Source: JANQRZ01 sp965215165 (GTDB taxonomy: Bacteria > Bacteroidota > Rhodothermia > Rhodothermales > JANQRZ01). Taken from it: a DNA stretch of 64,000 bases. The translations under genes and the position numbers were made by a program. The stretch is from contig CBDCCX010000006.1 in the NCBI GenBank assembly GCA_965215165.1, positions 1,612,001 through 1,676,000 of the forward strand, in the 5' to 3' direction. Positions 18,977 to 25,584 of the stretch are shown piece by piece. Numbering within the stretch: position 1 is the stretch's first letter; each line of letters starts with the position of its first letter. The notes beneath the pieces are model-generated. The model ran no database searches, was not told the origin of the DNA, and saw nothing but the letters and a program-made list of their open reading frames with translations.

Positions 18977-20539
18977 ATGTTCCAGCCCGTCCTCTCCACC
19001 GAAGCCATGCGCGAGGCGGACCGGCGGACGATGGCCGAGTTCGGCCTTCCCGGCTTCACGCTGATGGAGACCGCCGGGCGCGGCGCGGCCGATGCCATCG
19101 AGGAAATATTCGGGTCGGTGGCGGGGCGCTCGGTGCTCGTGCTCGCCGGCAAGGGCAACAACGGCGGCGACGGACTTGTGGTCGCCCGCGTGCTGGTCGG
19201 ACGGGGGGCGCATGTCCGCGTGGTGACGACGGGAAGGGAAGATGATGCAACTGAGGACACAGCCCACAACCTCCGCCTCTTCCGCACGCTTGCCGAGCAC
19301 GACGACCGCCTCGCGCTCGATCTGTTCGACGACATCCGGCAGGTCGCGGCGATGCGTCCGCCCGACCTAGTTGTGGACGCGCTCCTCGGGATCGGCGTCA
19401 CGGGACCGCTGCGCGCGTCGGTCGATGCCCTCGCGCGGTGGACGAATGGGCAGCCCGCGCCGGTCGTTGCGCTCGACGTGCCGACGGGGCTGGACAGCGA
19501 CACCGGCGTCGCCCACGCCGACGCGGTCCGCGCCGACCTGACGGTGACGATGGCGGCGCATAAGGCTGGCCTCCTGTTCAACGACGGACCGGAGCACGCG
19601 GGCCGGGTCGAGGTCGTGGACATTGGGATTCCGCCGCACTTGCTCGGCGACGCGCTCGCCGCGCCGGGCAGCGCGCTCCGCTCGACCGATGCCGCCGTGC
19701 GCGCCCTCTTGCCCACGCGACCGCGCGACGCGCACAAGTACACCGCCGGCCGGGTGCTCGTCGTGGCCGGGTCGCGGCAGTTCCCTGGCGCGGCCGTAAT
19801 GGCCTCGCTCGCGGCGGCACGAGCCGGGGCCGGGGCCGTGGTGTGCGGCACGCCTGCCTCCGCCCGGCCGCTCCTGGCAGCGCACCTGACCGAGGTGATG
19901 ACCGTCGCCCTGCCCGAGACCGACGGCGGCGGCCTCGCCCCTGACGCCCTCGACGAAATCTTGGAGCAGGCCAGCCGCGCCGACGCCGTGCTGGTCGGCT
20001 GCGGGCTGGGCAAAGACCCTGACACGCAGCGCTTGGTCCGCGACCTGCTGCCACGCTTGTCCGGCCCGGTCGTGCTCGACGCCGACGGCCTGAACGCCCT
20101 CGCCGGGCACGCCGACCTCCTCCCCACCCTCGCCGCAGACCTCGTGCTCACCCCGCACACGGGCGAGCTGGCCCGGCTCGTCGGCACCGACGACCTCGAC
20201 GCGACGAACCGAATAGCGCTCGCCGCCGCGTGGGCAAAGCGGTGGCAGAGCGTGCTCGTCGTCAAAGGCATGCCGAGCGTGGTCGGGACCCCAGAGGGAC
20301 GTGTCCTGATCGGCGGCACCGGGGGGCCGGCGCTCGCCACGGCGGGCACGGGCGACGTCCTGGCCGGCCTGACCGCCGGCCTGCTCGCGCAGGGCTTGGC
20401 CCCGGCCGAGGCCGCGATCTGTGCCCTCCACCTCGGCGGATGCGCCGCCGACCGCTGGGCCGCCACCCGGCAGCCGCGCGCGCTCCTCGCCACAGACCTC
20501 CTCGCCGAGATGCCCTACGTGTTCGCCGACACCGAGTGA
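18977..20539 (+). CDS. nnr: Bifunctional NAD(P)H-hydrate epimerase / ADP-dependent dehydratase
   Basis: 520-residue repair enzyme. The N-terminal YjeF_N epimerase domain (residues ~1-215) interconverts R- and S-NAD(P)HX: LVLAGKGNNGGDGLVVARVL and VVALDVPTGLDSDTG carry its nucleotide-binding and catalytic residues. The C-terminal ribokinase-like dehydratase (~230-515) removes the hydrate: HKYTAGRVLVVAGSRQFPGA, AVLVGCGLGKD, LDADGLNAL, LTPHTGELARL and the anion-hole motif GGPALATAGTGDVLAG. The ATG at 18977 (MFQPVLSTEAMREADRRTMA) matches family starts; upstream in-frame ATGs at 18917 and 18932 would translate the 8-bp repeat into a Pro/Gln/Ser tail, so I reject them. A cytoplasmic housekeeping function; no operon partner other than the VanZ-like gene 104 bp downstream. 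Confidence 0.95.
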   Translation: MFQPVLSTEAMREADRRTMAEFGLPGFTLMETAGRGAADAIEEIFGSVAGRSVLVLAGKGNNGGDGLVVARVLVGRGAHVRVVTTGREDDATEDTAHNLRLFRTLAEHDDRLALDLFDDIRQVAAMRPPDLVVDALLGIGVTGPLRASVDALARWTNGQPAPVVALDVPTGLDSDTGVAHADAVRADLTVTMAAHKAGLLFNDGPEHAGRVEVVDIGIPPHLLGDALAAPGSALRSTDAAVRALLPTRPRDAHKYTAGRVLVVAGSRQFPGAAVMASLAAARAGAGAVVCGTPASARPLLAAHLTEVMTVALPETDGGGLAPDALDEILEQASRADAVLVGCGLGKDPDTQRLVRDLLPRLSGPVVLDADGLNALAGHADLLPTLAADLVLTPHTGELARLVGTDDLDATNRIALAAAWAKRWQSVLVVKGMPSVVGTPEGRVLIGGTGGPALATAGTGDVLAGLTAGLLAQGLAPAEAAICALHLGGCAADRWAATRQPRALLATDLLAEMPYVFADTE

Positions 20540-20643
20540 GGGCCTCGTGCCAGCCTTCGGGCGAACGCCGACGTGCCCCTACGGGCGCGGGGCGCGACAG
20601 GCTCGGTACCTTTCTCAGCTTGCTCTGTCCTCTGTCCTCTGCC

Positions 20644-20988
20644 TTGAAAGTTCTCTCCCTCGCCTGGGCGCTCGTGATCGTCGCCCTCTGCTCTGTTCCC
20701 GGACCGCCGTCTCTTGACGCGAGCGCCTTCGGCCTCGACAAAGTCGGGCACGTCGGGATGTTCTTCGTCGGCGCGCTGCTGTGGCTGCGCGCGTGGCCGG
20801 GCTGGGACGCGCGCGTGCTCGCTGCCGGAATCGCCTTCAGCGTGGGGACGGAAGTGTACCAGGGCCTCGCCTGGTTCCTGGGCCGCACGCCGGACCCGCT
20901 CGACGTGGTCGCCGACGTGGTCGGACTGATGGTGGGCTACGGCGTGGCGCGGTGGCTGCGCCGGAATCGAGAGGGGGCGACGGCCTGA
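20644..20988 (+). CDS. VanZ-like membrane protein
   Basis: 114 residues from a TTG at 20644 (LKVLSLAWALVIVALCSVPG). Four hydrophobic segments are visible (~3-18, ~36-53, ~62-75, ~90-105), and the conserved polar spots are DKVGHVGMFFVGALLWL, TEVYQGLAWFLGRTPDPLDV and ADVVGLMVGYGVARWL, matching the VanZ-like family (DK..H...F.......E..Q.....R..d..D...n..G). The biochemical role is unknown; in glycopeptide-resistance clusters VanZ gives low-level teicoplanin tolerance, but most relatives sit outside such loci, as here. The leader holds pyrimidine-rich CTCTGTC repeats (20620-20640). No ATG is available in frame before the first membrane segment, hence the TTG call. Confidence 0.78.
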   Translation: MKVLSLAWALVIVALCSVPGPPSLDASAFGLDKVGHVGMFFVGALLWLRAWPGWDARVLAAGIAFSVGTEVYQGLAWFLGRTPDPLDVVADVVGLMVGYGVARWLRRNREGATA

Positions 20989-21066
20989 AAAGCTGTTTCC
21001 CAGAGCAACGATTGCGGGCGCGCCGTGTCTTGACAGTCACACTCCGGCCACCAACCCCGCACGCCG

Positions 21067-21735
21067 ATGTCTGCACAGACGACGCTCCGCCGCCGCTATC
21101 CGCTTCTGTTCCAACTCAGCCTGCTGCTCGCGCTCGCGCTCACCGTCACCGCCTTCTCGGTGCCGTTCGGCCTCAGCGAGAAGGCGACTGTGATCGTCTC
21201 GCAGGATGAGATCGTCCAGGTCGTCGACATTGAGCCGACGCGCCACGCCCAGGAGCCGCCGCCGCCGAGACCGCCCGCGCCGGTCGAGGTCCCCGACGAC
21301 GAGGTGCTAGACGATGTCCTCATCGACATCGACATCCCCGACCTTCGCACGGAACCGGCCGTCATTCCGCCACGGCCGGATCAGATGCCTGCGGTGGTCG
21401 CTCCTCCAGAGCCGGAAGACCCTGACATCTTCATCGTCGTCGAGCAGCCGCCGGTGCTGCTGCCGAACGAGGCTGAGGGGCTGCGGCAGCTTCAGTCGCG
21501 GATCCAGTACCCGGAGATGGCGCGGCGGGCGGGCATCGAGGGGACGGTGTTCGTGCAGTTCGTCGTCGACGAGAACGGCAACGTCAACAACCCGGTGTGC
21601 GCCCGCGACCCCGGCGGCAACACGTGCGAGGAGGCGCTGCGCGCCGTGCGCGAGGCCAAGTTCAAGCCCGGCCGCCAGCGCGGCAAGCCGGTCAAGGTCC
21701 GCTTCTCGCTGCCCGTTCGGTTCCGCCTGCGCTGA
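21067..21735 (+). CDS. TonB family energy transducer, first copy
   Basis: 222-residue TonB-like protein. It has a single N-terminal membrane anchor (LLFQLSLLLALALTVTAFSV), a periplasmic Pro-rich/acidic spacer (EPPPPRPPAPVEVPDDEV, then DVLIDIDIPDLR) and a C-terminal TonB_C domain (YPEMARRAGIEGTVFVQFVV, then DENGNVNNPVCARD and KFKPGRQRGKPVKVRFSLP). It would connect the ExbBD proton channel to outer-membrane receptors such as the one at 29810-32140; no exbBD genes are in the window. The last 224 shared bases (21493-21716) are identical to those of the next gene, whereas the N-terminal halves differ strongly. A 3 x 14-bp tandem repeat follows the stop immediately. Confidence 0.93.
   Translation: MSAQTTLRRRYPLLFQLSLLLALALTVTAFSVPFGLSEKATVIVSQDEIVQVVDIEPTRHAQEPPPPRPPAPVEVPDDEVLDDVLIDIDIPDLRTEPAVIPPRPDQMPAVVAPPEPEDPDIFIVVEQPPVLLPNEAEGLRQLQSRIQYPEMARRAGIEGTVFVQFVVDENGNVNNPVCARDPGGNTCEEALRAVREAKFKPGRQRGKPVKVRFSLPVRFRLR
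21493..21716 (+). repeat. 224-bp perfect repeat, copy 1 (TonB C-terminal domain)
   Basis: Every base from 21493 to 21716 equals 22281-22504 in the neighbouring tonB gene, including synonymous positions, while flanking sequence diverges at once on both sides. This is the signature of recent gene conversion or domain duplication. Confidence 0.95.
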
Positions 21736-21736
21736 C

Positions 21737-21778
21737 GCGCTCGTGCTGATGCGCTCGTGCTGATGCGCTCGTGCTGAT
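21737..21778 (+). repeat. Three perfect 14-bp tandem repeats after tonB copy 1
   Basis: GCGCTCGTGCTGAT occurs at 21737-21750, 21751-21764 and 21765-21778 with no mismatch, beginning two bases after the tonB stop codon. Confidence 0.95.
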
Positions 21779-21851
21779 TCTGCGGCCGGGCACTGGAATA
21801 AACCCGGCAGTCGTTTATATTATCCGTCCCCGCCCACGAACCCCCGTCGCC

Positions 21852-22523
21852 ATGCCTGTCCGCAAAACCGAAGAAGCCGACCTCCGCAAGCGGTACATGA
21901 TCTTCGTCCAGCTCGGCCTCGTCGCCTCGCTCCTGATCCTGCTCGGCCTGTTCACGGTCGACTTCACGACGGGCCAGGACTTCCAGATCGTCGAGGAGCA
22001 GCAGGAGATCGTCCAGGTCGAGGAGATCGAGCAGACGCGCCAGATCGAGAAGCCGCCGCCGCCGCCGAAGCCGCCCGCGCCGGTCGAGGTCCCCGACGAG
22101 GACGTCACCGAGGAGATCGACCTCGACCTCGACATGGACCTCGACCTCAACGACGCCCCGACGGACCTGCCGCCGCCGCCCCCGCCGCCGGCCGACGAGC
22201 CCGAGCCGGAGCCGGAGGAGCCGGAGATCTTCGTGATCGTCGAGAACCCGCCGGAGCTGATCGGCGGGCTCGAGGGCCTGCAGTCGCGGATCCAGTACCC
22301 GGAGATGGCGCGGCGGGCGGGCATCGAGGGGACGGTGTTCGTGCAGTTCGTCGTCGACGAGAACGGCAACGTCAACAACCCGGTGTGCGCCCGCGACCCC
22401 GGCGGCAACACGTGCGAGGAGGCGCTGCGCGCCGTGCGCGAGGCCAAGTTCAAGCCCGGCCGCCAGCGCGGCAAGCCGGTCAAGGTCCGCTTCTCGCTGC
22501 CCGTCAAGTTCCGCCTCCGCTAG
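21852..22523 (+). CDS. TonB family energy transducer, second copy
   Basis: 223 residues from the ATG at 21852 (MPVRKTEEADLRKRYMIFVQ). The architecture is that of the preceding gene: membrane anchor LGLVASLLILLGLFTVDF, a strongly acidic and proline-rich spacer (EKPPPPPKPPAPVEVPDED, then DLDLDMDLDLND and ADEPEPEPEEPE), then a TonB_C domain identical to copy 1 at DNA level through 22504. An AT-rich patch in the leader (TTTATATTATCC at 21815-21826) may contain a promoter, so the two copies can be regulated separately. The different spacers could tune periplasmic reach or partner choice while the receptor-contacting domain is kept the same; that is inference. Confidence 0.93.
   Translation: MPVRKTEEADLRKRYMIFVQLGLVASLLILLGLFTVDFTTGQDFQIVEEQQEIVQVEEIEQTRQIEKPPPPPKPPAPVEVPDEDVTEEIDLDLDMDLDLNDAPTDLPPPPPPPADEPEPEPEEPEIFVIVENPPELIGGLEGLQSRIQYPEMARRAGIEGTVFVQFVVDENGNVNNPVCARDPGGNTCEEALRAVREAKFKPGRQRGKPVKVRFSLPVKFRLR
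22281..22504 (+). repeat. 224-bp perfect repeat, copy 2 (TonB C-terminal domain)
   Basis: Second copy of the identical block described at 21493-21716. Confidence 0.95.
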
Positions 22524-22542
22524 TCTCCCGACCCTGACAGCC

Positions 22543-23103
22543 ATGCGACACCTCGCCTCTGCCCTGCTATCGCTGTTACTGCTCGCCGTCGCCTCTCCGG
22601 TCCAGGCTCAAGACGCCGAGGTCATCGTGACGTTCGACCGCGGCACGTCCGCCTTCGAGGCTCAGCAGGTGGTCCGGACGGTCACTCCGGCCCTGACGTT
22701 CGACGAGTTCTCCCCGCTCTACCTAAGCATCCCGTTGGACGCTCCTCCGCCGCCCCAGACGTTCAGCGCTCTGTTCGAGTCCGGTGCCGTCTCGGTTGAG
22801 GTCGTCAGCCTGGCTGCCCAGACGGCGGCCTGGATGGCGACTGACCCGGAGGAGATGCTGACCGACGGGCGTTTCGCTTACACCAAAGGGCCGCCCCTTG
22901 GGTACATGGTCCGCGTTGGATACGCAAGCACGACGACGACCGATCAAGCGGCGGCGGCCTTCGCCTCCGCTCTGGGGACCGAGCCCGCCACAGTGAAGAA
23001 GCAGGCGAACGAGATTCGACTTCGGGTCCCGGAGCTTACGGCACAGACGGTGGCGGGGCAGCTCCAGTCGTCAGCAGGCGTCGTCGCGGTGCGCGTGCAG
23101 TAG
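22543..23103 (+). CDS. Secreted protein of unknown function
   Basis: 186 residues with a clear signal peptide (MRHLASALLSLLLLAVASPV-QAQ, cleavage after AQA). The mature part is not one I recognise. It has an early strand AEVIVTFDRGTSAFEAQQVV, a middle part RFAYTKGPPLGYMVRVGYAS and a C-terminal segment ELTAQTVAGQLQSSAGVVAV. The two halves look like repeated alpha/beta modules of ferredoxin-like layout, recalling peptidase-inhibitor I9-type or 'SPOR-like' small folds, but this is only an impression. It starts 19 bp after tonB copy 2, so it is probably co-transcribed with it, and a strong terminator follows at 23144. A periplasmic accessory of the TonB system is possible but unsupported. Confidence 0.7.
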   Translation: MRHLASALLSLLLLAVASPVQAQDAEVIVTFDRGTSAFEAQQVVRTVTPALTFDEFSPLYLSIPLDAPPPPQTFSALFESGAVSVEVVSLAAQTAAWMATDPEEMLTDGRFAYTKGPPLGYMVRVGYASTTTTDQAAAAFASALGTEPATVKKQANEIRLRVPELTAQTVAGQLQSSAGVVAVRVQ

Positions 23104-23143
23104 CGCGGCTGAGGGAGTGCGACCAGCTCGCCCCCTTTCTCCA

Positions 23144-23177
23144 AGCCCCGGTCGCTGCCCACGGCCGGGGCTTTCTC
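23144..23177 (+). terminator. Rho-independent terminator after the tonB unit
   Basis: AGCCCCGG (23144-23151) pairs with CCGGGGCT (23165-23172), followed by TTTCTCTC on the plus strand. Confidence 0.75.
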
Positions 23178-23194
23178 TCGTCCGTCGCAGTCCG

Positions 23195-23815
23195 TCACCC
23201 CACCTCGATCATCCGCTCGCAGAGGGCTGCCTCGTGGTCGAGGTTGGTGGCGATGACCAGAATCCCGCCATCGGCGCAGTGCGCTCGGGCCGTCTCTTTG
23301 ACGAAGGCGCGGCCCGGCGCGTCGAGGGTCGCTGTCGGCTCGTCGAGCAGCAAGAGGGGCGGCTCGGCCAAGAGCGCGGTGGCGAAGCGGACCCGCTGCG
23401 TCATGCCCGACGAGTACGCCCCGACGCGGTCGTCGCCGCGCCGGCCCAACCCGGCTGCGTCGAGCACAGTGGCGATCCGCGCCTCGGCCTCCGGCAACCG
23501 GCGGGCCCGGGCCAGAAAGGTCAGGTTCTCCCGTGCGCTGAACGCGTCGTAGAGGTGGAGATACGGAGCGACAAACCCGACGTGTCGAGGACGATCCGCC
23601 ACCTCCGCCTCGCCGAGCCACAGCCGGACCGTGCCCGCCGTCGGCGTCCGCACTCCCGCAACGATCTGAAGCAGGGTCGACTTGCCCGCGCCGTTTGACC
23701 CCGTGATGGCGAGCGAGTCACCCGGCTCGAGCGCGAAGCCGAGGTCGCGGAAGAGCACGCGCCGGCCGAAGCGGTGGCCCAGGCCTGAGGCTTCGAGACG
23801 CGGTGCAGCAGGCAT
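23195..23815 (-). CDS. ABC transporter ATP-binding protein (CcmA-like)
   Basis: 206-residue stand-alone ABC ATPase. Walker A is AITGSNGAGKSTLLQIVAGV, the Q-loop region FVAPYLHLYDAFSARENLTF, the signature YSSGMTQRVRFATALL (with the SxGMxQR variant seen in CcmA/heme-exporter ATPases), and Walker B LLLLDEPTATLD; the H-loop is present but changed (VIATNLDHEA: Asn where Ser/Thr is common, His retained). Start at 23815 (MPAAPRLEASGLGHRFGRRV). The compact length and motifs fit the cytochrome-c-biogenesis ATPase CcmA, but no ccmB/ccmC permease adjoins it on either side, so the partner must be elsewhere. Convergent with the tonB-unit transcript. Confidence 0.85.
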   Translation of the reverse strand: MPAAPRLEASGLGHRFGRRVLFRDLGFALEPGDSLAITGSNGAGKSTLLQIVAGVRTPTAGTVRLWLGEAEVADRPRHVGFVAPYLHLYDAFSARENLTFLARARRLPEAEARIATVLDAAGLGRRGDDRVGAYSSGMTQRVRFATALLAEPPLLLLDEPTATLDAPGRAFVKETARAHCADGGILVIATNLDHEAALCERMIEVG

Positions 23816-23918
23816 GGGCGAACAGGCGGAACGGCAAGGGCAGGTCGGGCGATAAAGCAGCGCCCGACAGGACGCAAAATAGCACCCCTCACTCCCTGCG
23901 TTTCCTCGCCCCGATCCT

Positions 23919-24518
23919 ATGCCGCTACGCCCGCTCGCCCTCCTCGCCTCCCTCGTCCTGCTCTCCGCCTGCGCCGACCCGGTCGACACGGCCGACACGG
24001 AGACCCCGCCGGTCGTCGAACCCGACACCACGGCGACGCCGATGAGTATGTCCGACGGCAGCGACGAGGCCGCCGCTGTGCTCGACCCGACCGAGGGCAA
24101 CACGGCCACCGGGCGCGTCACCTTCACGCGCGTGGACGACGGGGTCCTCGTCTCGGCCGAGTTCAGCGGTCTCGCTGCCGGCAGCCATGGCTTCCACGTC
24201 CACGAGACCGGCGATTGCAGCGCGCCCGACGCCTCCTCCGCCGGAGGGCACTACAACCCGGACGGATCCCCGCACGGTGCCCCGACCGACGCGCCGGCCG
24301 AGCGCCACGCCGGCGACCTCGGCAACCTCGACGTCGACACCGAGGGCAACGCGCGCTACGAGCACACCGACCGTGTCCTCCAGCTTCGCGGGCCGGAGTC
24401 CATCATCGGCCGCGCCGTGATCCTGCACAGTGGGGCGGACGACTTCACTTCGCAGCCCAGCGGCGACGCCGGCAACCGGCTCGCTTGCGGCGTGATCGAA
24501 GCCCTCGCCGCGCGGTAG
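23919..24518 (+). CDS. sodC: Cu/Zn superoxide dismutase family lipoprotein
   Basis: 199 residues. The lipoprotein signal is PLALLASLVLLSACADPVDT (lipobox LSAC), then an acidic Thr/Asp linker and a Cu/Zn SOD domain. The copper ligands HGFHVHETGDCS, the bridging/zinc region GGHYNPDGSPHGAP and ERHAGDLGNLDVD, and the C-terminal GNRLACGVIEALA (active-site Arg and disulfide Cys) are all present, so it should be active, dismutating superoxide at the cell surface or in the periplasm. A SQPSGDAGNR loop precedes the Arg as in bacterial SodC. It is divergent from the ABC ATPase gene, with 103 bp between the starts. Confidence 0.94.
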   Translation: MPLRPLALLASLVLLSACADPVDTADTETPPVVEPDTTATPMSMSDGSDEAAAVLDPTEGNTATGRVTFTRVDDGVLVSAEFSGLAAGSHGFHVHETGDCSAPDASSAGGHYNPDGSPHGAPTDAPAERHAGDLGNLDVDTEGNARYEHTDRVLQLRGPESIIGRAVILHSGADDFTSQPSGDAGNRLACGVIEALAAR

Positions 24519-24566
24519 CACGAGCCGGCTCGCTCCCCTGCCCCTCGCCTCTCGCTTTCCAACCCT

Positions 24567-25511
24567 GTGCCCGACCTGATCGGCCATCCGTACACCCCCT
24601 CCTCGCAGCACGACCCGGCTCGGCCCGCCCGCCGGGTGACCGGCCCTAGCCAGCCGAAGGACACGCGCTCGTTCTACCGGAAAAAGCGCGTCCTCCTCCC
24701 GGTCGGGCTGCTGCTCGTGCTCCTCGGCGCGCTCGCAGCGACGAGCTACGCGGTGAAAAAGGCCGAGGCGCGCCGGCTGATCGTCGAGGCCGAGCGGGCG
24801 CGGTTCGCCACGTTCCTGGAGGCGCGCGAGGCGCGCTACCTCGAGGTCCCGCTGCTCTCGGACCCGAAGCGCCGGATGCTGCGGCGCAGCCGCAACGCGA
24901 AGCACGTCGAGACCGCCAGCCGGCTCGGCGTGCCGTCCGTCGCCGCTCGCGCCGACGTGCTCGGCTGCGCGCGCGAGGCGGGCTTGGTCCGGCTCGGCGA
25001 CAGCCCGTACTACTGGGTCGGGCGGCTCACCTACTCGGTCCCCTACGTCACCCCCTCGGCCGCCGCCGTGCTCGACTCCATCGGCGTCCGGTTTCAGGCG
25101 AAGCTGGCGCGCTTCGGGCTGCCGCCGTACCAGTTCTACGTCTCGTCGGTGCTGCGGACGCAGGAGGACCAAGCCGCGCTCCGACGGGTCAACGTGAACG
25201 CGGCGCGCTCCACCTCCAGCCACGAGTTCGGGACCACCTTCGACATCCAGTTCCGGCGGTACCGCTACGCCGGCGACCCGGCCTCGGAGCTGTGGCAGCC
25301 AGCCTTCCCGTTTCTCCGCGACGAGTTCGCCGGCGAGCTCGCGGCGTTCTACCGGCGGACGACGGAGACCTACCCCTCGCGGATGCTCGCGCTCTTGGGC
25401 GAGACCCTGATCGAGCTCGAGGACGAGGGCCTACTCATCACCGTCATGGAGCGCCGACAGCCCGTCTTCCACACCACCGTCGCCCAACGCCTCGTCCAGG
25501 CAGGAAGCTGA
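24567..25511 (+). CDS. DUF5715 family protein, possible M15-like peptidoglycan peptidase
   Basis: 314 residues from a GTG at 24567. After a charged N-terminus comes one membrane anchor (KKRVLLPVGLLLVLLGALAA), a basic coiled region (AEARRLIVEAERARFATFLE) and a C-terminal globular part. That part has the motif SSVLRTQEDQAAL followed by STSSHEFGTTFDIQF, which matches the S-x-H-x-x-G-x-(A/T)-x-D zinc motif of M15/VanY-like peptidases, and a late histidine in PVFHTTVAQRL. DUF5715 is the recognised family; enzymatic activity is inferred from those residues. Likely inner-membrane anchored with the domain in the periplasm, acting on or binding cell-wall peptides. It lies 48 bp after sodC. The true start may be one of several later codons before the anchor. 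Confidence 0.82.
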   Translation: MPDLIGHPYTPSSQHDPARPARRVTGPSQPKDTRSFYRKKRVLLPVGLLLVLLGALAATSYAVKKAEARRLIVEAERARFATFLEAREARYLEVPLLSDPKRRMLRRSRNAKHVETASRLGVPSVAARADVLGCAREAGLVRLGDSPYYWVGRLTYSVPYVTPSAAAVLDSIGVRFQAKLARFGLPPYQFYVSSVLRTQEDQAALRRVNVNAARSTSSHEFGTTFDIQFRRYRYAGDPASELWQPAFPFLRDEFAGELAAFYRRTTETYPSRMLALLGETLIELEDEGLLITVMERRQPVFHTTVAQRLVQAGS

Positions 25512-25584
25512 GCGGGCCGGAGCGCTGACGCGAAGGTGTCAGGCGGCGACGCTAGCTTCCTGCGTTCTCCCACCGCCGCTCTCC

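Noticed and set aside
20620..20643. CTCTGTC repeats before the VanZ-like gene as a regulator site
   Set aside because: Similar pyrimidine-rich tracts occur before folD and elsewhere; likely general leader composition rather than an operator.
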